In this document: one piece after another, positions 54,241 to 64,000 of the stretch
How the letters are laid out: every line of letters starts with the position of its first letter
Numbering within the stretch: position 1 is the first letter of the stretch
Assembly (NCBI RefSeq): GCF_900292035.1
Contig: NZ_OMPO01000002.1
Span: forward strand, 434,001 to 498,000
From: Blastococcus sp. Marseille-P5729
GTDB lineage: Bacteria > Actinomycetota > Actinomycetes > Mycobacteriales > Antricoccaceae
Length of the DNA stretch: 64,000 bases
Direction: 5' to 3'
Notes under the pieces: generated by a model
Databases searched by the model: none
What the model saw: only the letters and a program-made list of their open reading frames with translations
Told to the model about the DNA's origin: nothing
Program-made: the position numbers and the translations under genes

Positions 54241-55107
54241 TCAGTCGCCGAGCGCGCTGATCCTCAGGCCCCGGGCGGCAAGCTCGGCCCGCCCACCGTC
54301 TCGGGCGGTGAGCACCCAGGGCCCGCTCTCGGTCACGGCGTAGGTGTGCTCGACGTGGGCCGCCACCGACCCGTCGGCGGTGACGACGGTCCACCCATCC
54401 GCGAGTTCTCGGGTGCCCGCGGCTCCCAGCGTGAGTATCGGCTCGATCGCGAGCGCCATTCCCACCTCGAGCCGCGGGCCCTTGCCCGGCGTGCCGTAGT
54501 TCAGGATGTGCGGATCCTGATGCATCTCGGTCCCGATCCCGTGGCCGCCGTATTGCTCCACGATGCCGTACTCGCGTCCGTGCCGACGGTCCCACTTCTC
54601 GACACTGGACTCGATCGCGTGGGAGATGTCGCTCAACCTGGCCCCCGCCGCGCCGGCGGCGATACCGCACCACATCGCGTCCTCGGCGACCTCGATCAGC
54701 TGGGCGTGAGCGTGCTCGATCTCCCCGACGGGCACGGTGATCGCGCTGTCGCCGTGCCAGCCGTCCACGATCGCCCCGCAGTCGACCGACAGCAGGTCGC
54801 CGTCCCGCAGGATCTTGTCGGGGCGGGGGATGCCGTGCACGACCTCGGCATTGACCGAGGCGCAGATCGAGCCGGTGAAGCCGTGGTAACCGAGAAAGGA
54901 CGGCGTTCCGCCGCCGTCGCGGATCACCGACTCGGCCACCGCGTCCAGGTGTGCCGTGCTGACGCCGGGCCGCACCTCTGCCCGGACGGCGTCCAGCGCG
55001 TCCGCGACCAGTAGTCCGGCCACCCGCATCGCGGTCAACTGCTGCGGCGACTTGACCTGGATCGCCCTCCCGCGGGCGCGACGGACGAGCCTGCTGAGGA
55101 GGCTCAC
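54241..55107 (-). CDS. map: Methionine aminopeptidase type I
   Basis: MAP removes the initiator methionine. The 288-residue protein has the pita-bread metal ligands in VDCGAIVDGWHGDSAITV, GGHGIGTEMHQDPHI and IEPILTLGAAG, and ends in VEHTYAVTESGPWVLT. The GTG start follows adk by 6 bases. An N-terminal extension of about 14 basic residues precedes the catalytic core. It is the last gene of secY-adk-map. Confidence 0.96.
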   Translation of the reverse strand: MSLLSRLVRRARGRAIQVKSPQQLTAMRVAGLLVADALDAVRAEVRPGVSTAHLDAVAESVIRDGGGTPSFLGYHGFTGSICASVNAEVVHGIPRPDKILRDGDLLSVDCGAIVDGWHGDSAITVPVGEIEHAHAQLIEVAEDAMWCGIAAGAAGARLSDISHAIESSVEKWDRRHGREYGIVEQYGGHGIGTEMHQDPHILNYGTPGKGPRLEVGMALAIEPILTLGAAGTRELADGWTVVTADGSVAAHVEHTYAVTESGPWVLTARDGGRAELAARGLRISALGD

Positions 55108-55113
55108 CGATTG

Positions 55114-55695
55114 CTAGCTGACGCCGAGAGCCTCGAGCGCGCGGCCGGTGACCTCGTCGATCTCGCCCACGCCGTCGATGCTCCGCAGCGTCCCACGGCC
55201 GGCGTAGAACTCCACCAGCGGCGCAGTCTGCTCGGCGTACACCTGCAGGCGGCGGCGCACCGTCTCCGGCTTGTCGTCATCGCGCTGGGTGGGCTTGCCA
55301 TCGACCATGGTGACCCGCTTCGACAGGCGATCGACGATGTGGTCGTCAGGGACGCGGATCTCCAGCACGCAGTCCAGCGGCTTCTCGGCCTTCGCCAGCA
55401 GCCCGTCGAGGGCCTCGGCCTGCGCGAGCGTGCGCGGGAAGCCATCGAGCAGGTAGCCGCGGACGGCGTCCGCCTGCGAGAGCCGGTCCTCGACCATCGC
55501 GACGGTCACCTCGTCGGGCACGAGCTCTCCGGCGTCCATGTACTTCTTGGCCATCTTGCCCAGCTCGGTCCCCTCGCCCACGTTGGCGCGGAAGATGTCA
55601 CCGGTGGAGATCTGCGGGACTCCGAGACGCTCGGCGAGGAGGATGGCCTGCGTGCCCTTGCCCGCGCCGGGAGGACCAAGAAGAACGATGCGCAT
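55114..55695 (-). CDS. adk: Adenylate kinase
   Basis: ADK interconverts ATP plus AMP and two ADP. The 193-residue protein has the P-loop [11 protein letters not shown] at residues 7-17, the AMP site [15 protein letters not shown], and a short LID without zinc cysteines. The ATG at 55695 overlaps the secY stop in an ATGA junction. Confidence 0.97.
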   Translation of the reverse strand: MRIVLLGPPGAGKGTQAILLAERLGVPQISTGDIFRANVGEGTELGKMAKKYMDAGELVPDEVTVAMVEDRLSQADAVRGYLLDGFPRTLAQAEALDGLLAKAEKPLDCVLEIRVPDDHIVDRLSKRVTMVDGKPTQRDDDKPETVRRRLQVYAEQTAPLVEFYAGRGTLRSIDGVGEIDEVTGRALEALGVS

Positions 55696-57005
55696 CAGCG
55701 GAGGAACCCTTCGTAATTACGTTGCTGCAGCTGGCTCTCGATCTGCTTGACGGTCTCCAGCGCCACACCCACCAGGATGAGCACCGCCGTACCACCGAAC
55801 GGGAAGTTCTGGGCTCCCGCCGGCCCAGTCAGACTGAGCAGCAGGTTGGGCAGAATCGCGACGGTACCAAGGTACAACGCGCCCGGCAGCGTGATGCGAG
55901 ACAGTACGTAGTTGAGGTATTCGGCAGTGGGTCGACCCGGCCGGATGCCTGGGATGAACCCGCCGTAGCGCTTCATCTCGTCCGCGCGCTCCTCCGGGTT
56001 GAAGGTGATCGCGACATAGAAGTAGGCGAAGAACACGATCAGCAGCAGGTACAGCACGATGTGCACCCAACTGGACATGTTGATGATGTAGTTCTCGAAG
56101 AACCGCCGGATCGGGCCGGCCGGTGTGTTGCCCTGCAGCTGGGTGATCAGCTGCGGGATGTACAGCAGCGACGAGGCGAAGATGACCGGGATGACGCCCG
56201 CCTGGTTCACCTTCAGCGGAAGGTAGGTCGACGTCCCGCCGTACATCTTGCGACCGATCATCTTCTTGGCGTACTGGACCGGGATCCGGCGCTGGGCCTG
56301 CTCGACGAAGACGACGGTCACGATCACGATCAGCGACAGCGCGATCATCGACCACAGGATCACCTGGCCGCGGCTGGCGATCGACGCGCCCTCAGCGGGG
56401 ATGCGGGCCGCGATCGAGGTGGCCATCAGCAGCGACATGCCGTTGCCGATGCCCTTCTCGGTGATCAGCTCGCCGAACCACATGATCAGCGCGGTGCCGG
56501 CGGTCATGGTGATGACCAGGAGGGCGTAGGACCAGATGGAGTTCTCGTCGGCCAGGATCGGGCGATCGCAGGGGAACAGCTGCCCGGAGCGCGCCAGCGC
56601 GACGATGCCGGTGGCCTGCAGGACACCGAGCGCGATCGTGAGGTACCGCGTGTACTGCGTCAGCTTGGCCTGGCCGGCCTGGCCTTCTTTCTTCAGTAGC
56701 TCGAATCGCGGGATGACGACGGTCAGCAGCTGGATGATGATGCTCGCGGTGATGTACGGCATGATGCCGAGCGCGAAGATCGACAGCTGCAGCAGTGCCC
56801 CGCCGGAGAACAGGTTCACCAGCGAGTAGATGTCTCCCTGGCCGCCGGCGGTGGCCTGCTGGACACACTGCTTTATGTTGCCGAGCAGGACGCCAGGTGA
56901 GGGCACCTGGGCGCCGACGCGGTACAGCGCCACTATGCCGAGCGTGAAGAGAATCTTGTTGCGGAGGTCGGGCGTCTTCATCGCCGACCCAAACGCCTTG
57001 AGCAC
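55695..57005 (-). CDS. secY: Protein translocase subunit SecY
   Basis: SecY forms the membrane channel of the Sec system. The 436-residue protein has ten membrane helices and the family motifs [34 protein letters not shown] and [28 protein letters not shown]. The GTG at 57005 follows a GGAGG site. A 217-base gap and an own promoter separate it from rplO. Confidence 0.97.
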   Translation of the reverse strand: MLKAFGSAMKTPDLRNKILFTLGIVALYRVGAQVPSPGVLLGNIKQCVQQATAGGQGDIYSLVNLFSGGALLQLSIFALGIMPYITASIIIQLLTVVIPRFELLKKEGQAGQAKLTQYTRYLTIALGVLQATGIVALARSGQLFPCDRPILADENSIWSYALLVITMTAGTALIMWFGELITEKGIGNGMSLLMATSIAARIPAEGASIASRGQVILWSMIALSLIVIVTVVFVEQAQRRIPVQYAKKMIGRKMYGGTSTYLPLKVNQAGVIPVIFASSLLYIPQLITQLQGNTPAGPIRRFFENYIINMSSWVHIVLYLLLIVFFAYFYVAITFNPEERADEMKRYGGFIPGIRPGRPTAEYLNYVLSRITLPGALYLGTVAILPNLLLSLTGPAGAQNFPFGGTAVLILVGVALETVKQIESQLQQRNYEGFLR

Positions 57006-57141
57006 GCATCCTCCTGCGCTGCTGCGCTGGACGCGTGCGCGCCCGGCACAAGAAAGTACTGCCTGGTCTTGGTCCGCAGCGCCGTGGCGCTGTCGGAGGT
57101 TGCCTGCCCCCCCGTGCACGTCAGGCGAGCCAGCACTCGAC

Positions 57142-57150
57142 TCTATATCA
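57142..57150 (-). promoter_or_regulatory. Extended -10 promoter of secY-adk-map
   Basis: On the minus strand TGATATAGA gives an extended -10 (TGN-TATAGA). No good -35 is seen. The predicted leader to the secY GTG is about 130 bases; the 217-base gap after rplO contains no gene. Confidence 0.55.
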
Positions 57151-57222
57151 CCGCTACCGCCCACAGATGCCTACCCCGCCCGTGCCCAAGGGGCGCCGGG
57201 CGGGTCAGCAGGACGGGGCCGG

Positions 57223-57696
57223 TCACAGCTCGGTGACCGAGCCTCCCGCCGCGGTGATCTTCTCCTTGGCCGAGCTCGAGAACGCGTGCGCGCTGACCTC
57301 GAGCTTGACGTCGCCGAGCTCGCCGGTGCCGAGCACCTTCACCAGCTGGCCCTTGCGGACGCCACCGGCCTGGACCATCTCGTCCACACCGACCTTGCCG
57401 CCCTCGGGGAACAGCGAGGCCAGCCGGTCGAGGTTGATGACCTGGTAGGACGTCGCGAAGCGGTTCTTGAATCCCTTGAGCTTCGGCAGGCGCATCTGCA
57501 GCGGCGTCTGGCCGCCCTCGAAGCCAGCGCGGACCGTGTTGCGGGCGTGCTGGCCCTTGGTGCCACGACCGGCCGTCTTGCCCTTGGACGCCTCGCCGCG
57601 ACCCACGCGGGTCTTGGCCTTGTGGGCGCCAGGAGCCGGACGGAGGTGATGCACCTTGATCGGTGCGCTCGCCTGAGCCTGGTTGTCTTCTGCCAT
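57223..57696 (-). CDS. rplO: 50S ribosomal protein L15
   Basis: L15 is a late-assembly large-subunit protein. The 157-residue protein has [30 protein letters not shown] and the conserved [11 protein letters not shown] region. It lies 2 bases after rpmD and is the last gene before the secY promoter gap. Confidence 0.98.
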   Translation of the reverse strand: MAEDNQAQASAPIKVHHLRPAPGAHKAKTRVGRGEASKGKTAGRGTKGQHARNTVRAGFEGGQTPLQMRLPKLKGFKNRFATSYQVINLDRLASLFPEGGKVGVDEMVQAGGVRKGQLVKVLGTGELGDVKLEVSAHAFSSSAKEKITAAGGSVTEL

Positions 57697-57698
57697 TG

Positions 57699-57881
57699 CT
57701 ACTTCACTTCCTCAACGGACACGAGGTGCGTGACCGTCTGGACCATGCCGCGGATCTCCGGGCGGTCCTCCTGGATCACGGTGTCGTTGATCCGCTTCAG
57801 GCCCAGGGCGCGCAGCGTGGCGCGATGATTGGGCTTGACGCCGATCGACGACCGGAGCTGGGTGACCTTGATCTGTGCCAT
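57699..57881 (-). CDS. rpmD: 50S ribosomal protein L30
   Basis: The 60-residue protein reads [20 protein letters not shown] at its start and ends [17 protein letters not shown]. The ATG at 57881 follows rpsE by 4 bases; the longer upstream frame belongs to rpsE DNA. Confidence 0.97.
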   Translation of the reverse strand: MAQIKVTQLRSSIGVKPNHRATLRALGLKRINDTVIQEDRPEIRGMVQTVTHLVSVEEVK

Positions 57882-57885
57882 GCGC

Positions 57886-58491
57886 TTACGCTCCCTGGCC
57901 GGCACGCGCCCGCAGCATGCCCGCGGGGGCGACGTCCTCGACGGGCAGGCCACGGCGAGCGGCCACCTCCTCGGGACGCACGAGGCCCTTCAGGGCGGCA
58001 ACGGTGGCGTGCACGATGTTGATCGGATTGTCCGAGCCGAGACTCTTGCTCAGGATGTCGCCGATGCCGGCGCACTCGAGGACGGCGCGGACCGGACCAC
58101 CGGCGATGACGCCGGTACCGGGGCTGGCCGGCTTCAGCATGACGACCCCAGCCGCGGCCTCGCCCTGGATCTGGTGCGGGATGGTCGAGGCGATCCGGGG
58201 GACCTTGAAGAAGTTCTTCTTCGCCTCCTCGACGCCCTTGGCGATCGCGGCAGGGACCTCCTTGGCCTTGCCGTAGCCGACGCCCACGGTGCCGTCACCG
58301 TCGCCGACGACAACCAGCGCAGTGAAGCTGAAGCGCCGTCCGCCCTTGACGACCTTGGCGACTCGGTTGACCTTGATGACGCGCTCGAGGTGGTTGGACT
58401 TCTCCGCCTGAGCCTGGTTGTTGCGGCCGCCATCGCGACGATCCCGGCGATCGCCGCCGGCACCGCCGCCGCGACGCTGCTGTCCTGGCAT
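57886..58491 (-). CDS. rpsE: 30S ribosomal protein S5
   Basis: S5 contributes to decoding fidelity. The 201-residue protein has a Gly/Arg-rich start ([16 protein letters not shown]), the S5 RNA-binding domain [21 protein letters not shown] and [14 protein letters not shown], then [27 protein letters not shown]. Met at 58491 follows rplR by 34 bases and is preferred over the open upstream frame. Confidence 0.98.
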   Translation of the reverse strand: MPGQQRRGGGAGGDRRDRRDGGRNNQAQAEKSNHLERVIKVNRVAKVVKGGRRFSFTALVVVGDGDGTVGVGYGKAKEVPAAIAKGVEEAKKNFFKVPRIASTIPHQIQGEAAAGVVMLKPASPGTGVIAGGPVRAVLECAGIGDILSKSLGSDNPINIVHATVAALKGLVRPEEVAARRGLPVEDVAPAGMLRARAGQGA

Positions 58492-58525
58492 TAGATGCTC
58501 TCCTTGACCGAAAGAGTGGTCTGCA

Positions 58526-58921
58526 TTAGAAGTCGAGGCCTCCCTCACGCGCGGCCTCAGCCAGCGCGGCGATGCGACCGTGGTACTTGTTGCCGGCGCG
58601 ATCGAAGACCACCGAGCTGATGCCAGCGTCCTTGGCGCGCTGGGCAACGAGCTCGCCGACCTTCTTCGAGATCGCGCTCTTGTCACCCTCCGCAGCGCGG
58701 ACGTCGGCCTCCAGCGACGAGGCGGACACCAGCGTCTTGCCGACGCTGTCGTCGACGATCTGCGCGACGATGTGCCGCGAGGACCGGGTGACGATCAGGC
58801 GTGGGCGCTCGGTGGTGCCGACGACCTTCTTGCGCAGCCGGAAGTGACGACGGGCCTTGGCGTTGCGGCGCTGCTGCGCCACACCACGACCGCCGGTGCG
58901 TGCGATAGCGGACGATGCCAT
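58526..58921 (-). CDS. rplR: 50S ribosomal protein L18
   Basis: L18 binds 5S rRNA. The 131-residue protein has [27 protein letters not shown] and ends [23 protein letters not shown]. Its ATG overlaps the rplF stop by one base (TAATG). Confidence 0.98.
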   Translation of the reverse strand: MASSAIARTGGRGVAQQRRNAKARRHFRLRKKVVGTTERPRLIVTRSSRHIVAQIVDDSVGKTLVSASSLEADVRAAEGDKSAISKKVGELVAQRAKDAGISSVVFDRAGNKYHGRIAALAEAAREGGLDF

Positions 58922-59457
58922 TACTTACCCTGCTTTCCGACCTTGCGGCGAACCTGCTCGCCGGCGTAGCGAATGCCCTTGCCCTTGTACGGCTCGGGCC
59001 TGCGCAGCTTGCGGATTTTGGCGGCGACCTCGCCGACCTTCTGCTTGTCGATGCCGACGACCGAGAACTTGGTGGGCGACTCGACCTTGAAGGTGATGCC
59101 CTCCGGCGGGTCGACGACGACCGGGTGCGAGAAGCCCAGCGAGAAGTCCAGGCTGCTGCCCTTGGCGGTGACGCGATAGCCCACGCCGACGATCTCGAGC
59201 TTCTTCTCGTAGCCCTCGGTGACACCGACGACCATGTTGTTGATCAGCGAGCGAGACAGGCCGTGCCGGGCACGCGAGTCACGCTCGTCGTCCGGGCGGC
59301 TCACGACCACGCCATCGTCATTCTTCTCGATGCTGATCGGCGTGACGACCGTGTGCTTGAGCTCGCCCTTGGGGCCCTTGACGGTGATCTCCTGGCCCGC
59401 GATCTGTACGTCGACACCACTAGGGATGGCGACGGGAAGACGACCAATACGCGACAT
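58921..59457 (-). CDS. rplF: 50S ribosomal protein L6
   Basis: L6 sits near the factor-binding centre. The 178-residue protein has [21 protein letters not shown], the L6 repeats and the end [22 protein letters not shown]. It lies 11 bases after rpsH. Confidence 0.98.
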   Translation of the reverse strand: MSRIGRLPVAIPSGVDVQIAGQEITVKGPKGELKHTVVTPISIEKNDDGVVVSRPDDERDSRARHGLSRSLINNMVVGVTEGYEKKLEIVGVGYRVTAKGSSLDFSLGFSHPVVVDPPEGITFKVESPTKFSVVGIDKQKVGEVAAKIRKLRRPEPYKGKGIRYAGEQVRRKVGKQGK

Positions 59458-59468
59458 GGTTCCCTCCC

Positions 59469-59867
59469 TTACCAGACGTACGCGAGGACTTCGCCGCCCA
59501 CGCGCTGACGGGTCGCCTGCTTGTCGGTGAGCAGGCCGGACGACGTCGAGATGATGGCGATGCCGAGGCCGCCGAGCACCCGGGGAAGCTCGGTCGAGCG
59601 CGCGTAGACGCGCAGACCGGGCTTGGAGATGCGGCGGACGCCGGCGATCGAGCGCTCCCGGTTGGGACCGTACTTGAGCTCGATCTTCAGGACCTTGCCC
59701 TTCTCGCCGTCGGCGACCTCATAGGAGGCGATGTAGCCCTCCTGCTTGAGGATCTCGGCGATGTGGGTCTTGAGCTTGCTGTGCGGCATCGAGACCTCGT
59801 CGTGGTACGCCGAGTTGGCGTTGCGCACGCGGGTCAGCATGTCCGCGATGGGATCGGTCATCGTCAT
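59469..59867 (-). CDS. rpsH: 30S ribosomal protein S8
   Basis: S8 binds 16S helix 21 and can repress the spc operon in E. coli. The 132-residue protein has [21 protein letters not shown] and the conserved end [26 protein letters not shown]. It starts 82 bases after rpsN. Confidence 0.98.
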   Translation of the reverse strand: MTMTDPIADMLTRVRNANSAYHDEVSMPHSKLKTHIAEILKQEGYIASYEVADGEKGKVLKIELKYGPNRERSIAGVRRISKPGLRVYARSTELPRVLGGLGIAIISTSSGLLTDKQATRQRVGGEVLAYVW

Positions 59868-59949
59868 TACAGATCCCGTCCCTTCGTGTTCTGCATGAGT
59901 GTTTTCCTTCCCGCCGCGGTTCCCTTCGGGGGCCTGCGGCGAAGATTCA

Positions 59950-60135
59950 TTACCAGCTGGACTTGGTGATTCCGGGCAGCTCGCCCGCGTGCGCCATCTC
60001 GCGCAGGCAGATGCGGCACAGGCCGAACTTGCGGTAGACGGAGTGCGGGCGACCGCACTTGTTGCACCGCGTGTAGGCGCGCACGGCGAACTTGGGCTTG
60101 CGGTTCGCCTTGTTGATCAGGGCCTTCTTAGCCAT
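59950..60135 (-). CDS. rpsN: 30S ribosomal protein S14 type Z (zinc form)
   Basis: The 61-residue protein has the zinc ribbon [20 protein letters not shown], marking the C+ form rather than the longer zinc-free paralogue that actinobacteria induce on zinc starvation. It lies between rplE and rpsH. Confidence 0.98.
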   Translation of the reverse strand: MAKKALINKANRKPKFAVRAYTRCNKCGRPHSVYRKFGLCRICLREMAHAGELPGITKSSW

Positions 60136-60138
60136 GGC

Positions 60139-60708
60139 TTAGTCCTCCTTGAACGGGAAGCCGAGTGCCTTGAGCAGAGCCCGTCCCTCATCGTCGGTCT
60201 TGGCGGTGGTGACGACCGTGATGTCCATGCCGCGGACGCGGTCGATCTTGTCGATGTCGATCTCGTGGAACATCGACTGCTCGGTGAGCCCGAAGGTGTA
60301 GTTGCCGTTGCCGTCGAACTGCTTGGCCGACAGGCCGCGGAAGTCGCGGATGCGCGGCAGCGCCAGCGACAGGGTGCGGTCGAGGAACTCCCACATCCGG
60401 GTTCCACGCAGCGTGACCTTCGCGCCGATCGGCTGGCCCTCGCGCAGCTTGAACTGCGCGATGGACTTCGTGGCGCGACGCAGCTGCGGCTTCTGCCCGG
60501 TGATCAGGGTGAGGTCGCGCAGCGCGCCGTCGATCAGCTTGGCGTCCTTGGCGGCGTCGCCGACACCCATGTTGACGACGACCTTCACCACGCGCGGGAT
60601 CAGCATCGCATTCGAGTAGCCGAACTGCTCGCGCAGCGCGGGCGCGATCTCGTCGTTGTAGCGAGTCTTCAGGCGCGGGATGACGCGCTCGGGGGTCTCA
60701 GTAGTCAT
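60139..60708 (-). CDS. rplE: 50S ribosomal protein L5
   Basis: L5 binds 5S rRNA and contacts P-site tRNA. The 189-residue protein has [41 protein letters not shown] and [20 protein letters not shown]. It lies 3 bases after rplX and 3 before rpsN. Confidence 0.98.
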   Translation of the reverse strand: MTTETPERVIPRLKTRYNDEIAPALREQFGYSNAMLIPRVVKVVVNMGVGDAAKDAKLIDGALRDLTLITGQKPQLRRATKSIAQFKLREGQPIGAKVTLRGTRMWEFLDRTLSLALPRIRDFRGLSAKQFDGNGNYTFGLTEQSMFHEIDIDKIDRVRGMDITVVTTAKTDDEGRALLKALGFPFKED

Positions 60709-60711
60709 GGC

Positions 60712-61035
60712 TTAGAGGTCCTTGTCCTTGCCGGTGGCGCGCTTGGAGACGCGCACGTTGCGGCCGTCCTCGTCCTTGCGGTAGCCGACGCGGGTGGCCT
60801 TGCCCTCCTTGTCGACGACCATCACGTTGCTGACGTGGATCGCCGCCTCCTGGGTGACGATGCCGCCCTCCTGCGAGCCGCGCTGGCTGGCCTGCATCCG
60901 GGTGTGGCGCTTGACGCGACCGACGCCCTCGACGATGACCTTCTGCTTCTCCGGGTAGGCGGCGATGACCTTGCCCTTCGCGCCCTTGTCCTTGCCGGAG
61001 ATGATCAGGACGGTGTCGCCCTTCTTGACCTTCAT
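60712..61035 (-). CDS. rplX: 50S ribosomal protein L24
   Basis: L24 initiates large-subunit assembly. The 107-residue protein starts [21 protein letters not shown] (a KOW motif) and carries the [12 protein letters not shown] segment. It lies 3 bases after rplN. Confidence 0.98.
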   Translation of the reverse strand: MKVKKGDTVLIISGKDKGAKGKVIAAYPEKQKVIVEGVGRVKRHTRMQASQRGSQEGGIVTQEAAIHVSNVMVVDKEGKATRVGYRKDEDGRNVRVSKRATGKDKDL

Positions 61036-61038
61036 CGG

Positions 61039-61407
61039 TTACAGCACCTCCGGGGCGAGCGAGATGATCTTCATGTACCTCTTGTCGCGCAGCTCGCGCC
61101 CGACAGGGCCGAAGATGCGGGTGCCGCGAGGCTCGCCGTCCGGCTTGATCAGGACGGCGGCGTTCTCGTCGAACTTGATGTAGGAGCCGTCGGGGCGACG
61201 CTTCTCCTTGACGGTGCGGACGATGACGCACTTGACGACATCGCCCTTCTTGACGCCGGCGCCGGGAATGGCGTCCTTGACGGTGGCGACGATGACATCA
61301 CCGATGCCGGCGTAGCGGCGACCGGAACCGCCGAGGACCCGAATGCACAGGACCTCTCGGGCTCCGGTGTTGTCGGCGACCCGAAGTCGCGACTCCTGCT
61401 GAATCAC
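61039..61407 (-). CDS. rplN: 50S ribosomal protein L14
   Basis: L14 is at the subunit interface. The 122-residue protein starts [20 protein letters not shown] and ends [21 protein letters not shown]. The GTG at 61407 follows rpsQ after a 94-base gap. Confidence 0.98.
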   Translation of the reverse strand: MIQQESRLRVADNTGAREVLCIRVLGGSGRRYAGIGDVIVATVKDAIPGAGVKKGDVVKCVIVRTVKEKRRPDGSYIKFDENAAVLIKPDGEPRGTRIFGPVGRELRDKRYMKIISLAPEVL

Positions 61408-61501
61408 TTCTACTCCCAGTTGTCTGCCGGTTCTCGCCTAGCGCGAGCCTGGCCGAACGGATTGGATACTCACCGGCCGCCGAGGCGGCCGTCGGCCCGG
61501 G

Positions 61502-61819
61502 TTAGCGGGCCTTCTCGATGACCTGGACCAGGCGCCAGCGCTTGGTGGCCGACAGCGGGCGGGTCTCCATGACGCGCACGCGGTCGCCGATGCCGGCCTC
61601 GTTGTTCTCGTCGTGGACCTTCAGGCGCGAGCTGCGGCGCATGACCTTGCCGTACAGCGCGTGCTTGACTCGGTCCTCGACCTGAACGACGACGGTCTTG
61701 TCCATCTTGTCGCTGACTACGATGCCGCTGCGCACCTTGCGGTAGTTGCGGTCACCGCCGTGGCCGATCTCCTTGTCGAGGGTCTCGTCCGGCTTGTCAG
61801 TCACTACTTCATCAGCCAT
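61502..61819 (-). CDS. rpsQ: 30S ribosomal protein S17
   Basis: S17 binds 16S rRNA early. The 105-residue protein has an acidic N-terminal extension (about 30 residues) before the core [30 protein letters not shown] and the end [22 protein letters not shown]. It lies 3 bases after rpmC. Confidence 0.98.
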   Translation of the reverse strand: MADEVVTDKPDETLDKEIGHGGDRNYRKVRSGIVVSDKMDKTVVVQVEDRVKHALYGKVMRRSSRLKVHDENNEAGIGDRVRVMETRPLSATKRWRLVQVIEKAR

Positions 61820-61822
61820 GTG

Positions 61823-62059
61823 TTAGCTCCCGCTGCTCTCGCTCGGTGCCGATGCCAGGCCCAGCTCGCGCTCGCGCAGGATCGTGTAGATCCGGGCGAT
61901 GTCGCTGCGGACGGCCTTCAGCCGCTTGTGGTTGTCCAGTTGGCCGGTCGCGACCTGGAAGCGCAGGTTGAACAGCTCTTCCTTCGACTCGCGCAGGCGA
62001 GTCTCGAGCTCGTCATCCTCGAGCTCACGCAGGTCCGACGGCGAGGTTCCGACTGCCAT
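61823..62059 (-). CDS. rpmC: 50S ribosomal protein L29
   Basis: L29 lies at the tunnel exit. The 78-residue protein has [20 protein letters not shown] with [20 protein letters not shown] and [13 protein letters not shown]. Its ATG overlaps the rplP stop by one base (TAATG); the longer upstream frame is not used. Confidence 0.97.
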   Translation of the reverse strand: MAVGTSPSDLRELEDDELETRLRESKEELFNLRFQVATGQLDNHKRLKAVRSDIARIYTILRERELGLASAPSESSGS

Positions 62060-62475
62060 TAGAACTCCTGATCGCGCTTGACGATGCGGCACTTCATCGG
62101 GAGCTTGTGGATCGCGCGGCGAAGTGCCTCGCGGGCGATCTGCTCGTTTGGGTAGGTCAGCTCGAACAGCACGCGGCCCGGCTTCACGTTGGCCACCCAC
62201 CACTCCGGCGAGCCCTTGCCCGAGCCCATGCGGACCTCGGCGGGCTTCTTGGTCAGCGGGCGGTCCGGGAAGATGTTGATCCAGACCTTGCCGCCACGGC
62301 GGATGTGGCGGTTGATGGCGATACGAGCGGACTCGATCTGGCGGTTGGTGACGTACGCCGGCTCCATGGCCTGGATGCCGTAGTCACCGAACGTGACGCG
62401 GGTGCCGCCGCTGGCAGCGCCGGCGCGACCCGGGTGATGCTGCTTGCGGTACTTGACCTTGCGAGGGATAAGCAT
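62059..62475 (-). CDS. rplP: 50S ribosomal protein L16
   Basis: L16 helps shape the A site. The 138-residue protein starts [20 protein letters not shown] and has the GYGIQA-like [20 protein letters not shown] and [21 protein letters not shown] segments. It lies 3 bases after rpsC. Confidence 0.98.
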   Translation of the reverse strand: MLIPRKVKYRKQHHPGRAGAASGGTRVTFGDYGIQAMEPAYVTNRQIESARIAINRHIRRGGKVWINIFPDRPLTKKPAEVRMGSGKGSPEWWVANVKPGRVLFELTYPNEQIAREALRRAIHKLPMKCRIVKRDQEF

Positions 62476-62478
62476 GGC

Positions 62479-63387
62479 TCAGGAGTCCTTCTCAGTCTCT
62501 GCCTCGGCGGCCGGCTCCGGCTGCGGGGCGGTCGCCTCGGCGACGTTCGCCTCGGCGGCGGGCTGCTCGGTCTCGGGGACGGCGACCGGCTCGGCCGGAG
62601 CCGACTCGGCCGGTCCGGCGGCGGCCTGGGCGGCGGCGCGGCCGGCCTCGGTCGACACGCCGGTGGTGCCCGACGAACCCGATCGGCGCGGACGGCGCTC
62701 GGGGCGGTTGCGGCGGTGCTCGCGCAGCGCGGCCTCGGCGGCATCGCGCTCGGCCTTGCTCTGGGTCACATCGCCCTTGTAGATCCACACCTTCACGCCG
62801 ATGCGGCCGAAGGTGGTGCGGGCCTCGTACAGGCCGAAGTCGATATTCGCGCGGAGGGTGTGCAAGGGCACGCGACCCTCGCGGTAGAACTCCGAGCGCG
62901 ACATTTCGGCACCGCCGAGACGGCCCGAGCACTGGATGCGGATGCCCTTCACGCCCGGCGAGCGCATCGCCGACTGCTGGGCCTTGCGCATCGCGCGGCG
63001 GAAGGCCACGCGGCTCGAGAGCTGCTCGGCGACGCCCTGGGCGACCAGCTGCGCATCGGACTCGGGGTTCTTGACCTCGAGGATGTTCAGCTGCACCTGC
63101 TTGCCGGTGAGCTTCTCCAGCTCACCGCGCAGCCGCTCGGCCTCGGCGCCGCGGCGACCGATGACGATGCCCGGGCGGGCGGTGTGGATGTCGACGCGAA
63201 CCCGGTCGCGGGTGCGCTCGATGTCGACGCGGGCGATGCCGGCGCGCTCCATGCCTTCGGTCATGAGCTTGCGGATCGCCACGTCTTCCTTGACGTAGTC
63301 GGCGTACTGCTTGTCAGCGAACCAACGGCTCTTCCACTCGGTGGTGATACCGAGGCGGAAGCCGTGAGGGTTGACCTTCTGTCCCAC
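62479..63387 (-). CDS. rpsC: 30S ribosomal protein S3 with long acidic C-terminal tail
   Basis: S3 is a KH-domain protein of the mRNA entry tunnel. Residues 1-210 are conserved ([63 protein letters not shown]). About 70 further residues rich in Ala, Glu and Pro form a low-complexity tail, as in other actinobacterial S3 proteins. Start is GTG, overlapping the rplV stop by one base. Confidence 0.97.
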   Translation of the reverse strand: MGQKVNPHGFRLGITTEWKSRWFADKQYADYVKEDVAIRKLMTEGMERAGIARVDIERTRDRVRVDIHTARPGIVIGRRGAEAERLRGELEKLTGKQVQLNILEVKNPESDAQLVAQGVAEQLSSRVAFRRAMRKAQQSAMRSPGVKGIRIQCSGRLGGAEMSRSEFYREGRVPLHTLRANIDFGLYEARTTFGRIGVKVWIYKGDVTQSKAERDAAEAALREHRRNRPERRPRRSGSSGTTGVSTEAGRAAAQAAAGPAESAPAEPVAVPETEQPAAEANVAEATAPQPEPAAEAETEKDS

Positions 63388-63779
63388 TAGCGGGCACTCC
63401 CCTTCTTTGCGGGCTTCGAGGCCAGCGGCGCTACCTCGATGGTGATGTGGCTGGTGCGCTTGCGGATCCGGTAGGCGCGGCCCTGGGCGCGCGGACGGAA
63501 ACGCTTCATCGTCGGACCCTCGTCGACGTACGCGCGGTGCACGACCAGCGTGTCGGCGTCGAGCTGGTGGTTCTCCTCGGCGTTCGCGATCGCGCTGGCC
63601 AGCACCTTGTACACCGGCTCGCTGGCCGACTGAGGAGCGAACTGAAGCAGCGTGAGCGCCTCGGAGGTCGGCAGGTCCCGGATGAGATCGATGACACGAC
63701 GCGCCTTCATCGGCGTGACGCGCACATGCTTGGCACGCGCGCGGACGACCTGGACGTCGTCCTGTGCGGTGGCAGTCAT
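63387..63779 (-). CDS. rplV: 50S ribosomal protein L22
   Basis: L22 lines the exit tunnel and is a site of macrolide resistance. The 130-residue protein has [23 protein letters not shown] and the tunnel hairpin region [26 protein letters not shown]. It overlaps rpsC by one base and follows rpsS. Confidence 0.98.
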   Translation of the reverse strand: MTATAQDDVQVVRARAKHVRVTPMKARRVIDLIRDLPTSEALTLLQFAPQSASEPVYKVLASAIANAEENHQLDADTLVVHRAYVDEGPTMKRFRPRAQGRAYRIRKRTSHITIEVAPLASKPAKKGSAR

Positions 63780-63825
63780 TCGCTTATCCCCTTGCTGATT
63801 TCTCTACTGAATGCGGTGGTGAGCT

Positions 63826-64000
63826 CTAGCCGCGGCGCGACTTGCGATCGTCCTTGACGTGCCCCTTGAAGGTGCGCGTCGGGGCGAACTCGCCGAGCTT
63901 GTGGCCGACCATGGACTCCGAGACGAAGACCGGCACGTGCTTGCGGCCGTCGTGGACGGCGAAGGTGTGGCCGAGCATGTCGGGGATGATCGTCGAGCGA
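63826..64000 (-). CDS. rpsS: 30S ribosomal protein S19, 5' end cut by the window
   Basis: The last 57 codons and the stop are visible. They read [20 protein letters not shown], then [22 protein letters not shown] and [15 protein letters not shown], the conserved C-terminal part of S19 in the head of the small subunit. About 35 N-terminal residues lie beyond the window edge. It is upstream of rplV in the S10 operon order. Confidence 0.97.
   Translation of the reverse strand, partial: RSTIIPDMLGHTFAVHDGRKHVPVFVSESMVGHKLGEFAPTRTFKGHVKDDRKSRRG

Overview
This window is chromosomal DNA from a high-GC actinobacterium. No rRNA or tRNA gene was seen. Gene order follows the Mycobacterium tuberculosis guaA-to-rplQ chromosome segment closely: guaA, guaB3, guaB and a DUF5319 gene; groEL1/groES; tsaD, rimI, tsaB, tsaE, alr; nnr, glmS, glmM; rpsI, rplM; then truA, rplQ, rpoA, rpsD, rpsK, rpsM, rpmJ, infA. 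Many starts show a TANNNT -10 box 6-7 bases before ATG/GTG, the mark of leaderless actinobacterial transcripts. The His-rich GroEL1 tail, the CIRCE box and the zinc-type S14 also fit Actinomycetes near Mycobacteriales/Geodermatophilales. The genus cannot be fixed from this sequence alone.

Layout. 1-9.1 kb: a purine operon (guaB-guaB3-tyrosine phosphatase-guaA, minus strand), the DUF5319 and TPR-like genes, a threonine dehydratase-like gene, and groES-groEL under a perfect CIRCE. 9.1-16 kb: a THUMP-like methyltransferase, then a tightly overlapping minus-strand operon alr-hydrolase-tsaE-tsaB-rimI-tsaD for D-alanine and t6A tRNA modification. 15.4-18.5 kb: a TetR regulator and an MMPL transporter. 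18.5-25.8 kb: acpS-nnr, glmS, an RlmG-like methyltransferase and rplM-rpsI-glmM. 26-28.3 kb: moeA-moaC-moaB for molybdenum cofactor.

28.35-31.2 kb is the accessory region. It is a 2,853-bp IS481-family element with TG...CA ends, 29-bp terminal inverted repeats and a 6-bp GCTAGC target duplication. It carries a TetR/DoxX pair and an AbiV-type HEPN abortive-infection gene beside a transposase that has lost one base. This is the most interesting structure in the window.

31.2-40.4 kb: an LAXTG surface protein, deoD, a membrane-anchored unknown, and the alpha ribosomal operon (infA-rpmJ-rpsM-rpsK-rpsD-rpoA-rplQ-truA). 40.4-54.1 kb splits that operon from its usual spc-operon neighbour: an acyl-CoA dehydrogenase pair, a Nudix hydrolase, a small LPXTG-like protein with an LCP protein, a Cys-rich atypical response regulator, cydABDC (bd oxidase and its exporter), a GNAT-like protein and an orphan amino-acid-type binding lipoprotein. 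54.2-64 kb: the spc/S10 ribosomal genes from map back to a partial rpsS, all on the minus strand.

Non-coding signals include strong hairpins between convergent genes (one a perfect 42-bp palindrome), large palindromic operators at two TetR genes, a GTGACC-N5-GTGACC tandem resembling MtrA boxes, and a roughly 210-nt rplM leader behind a near-consensus promoter.
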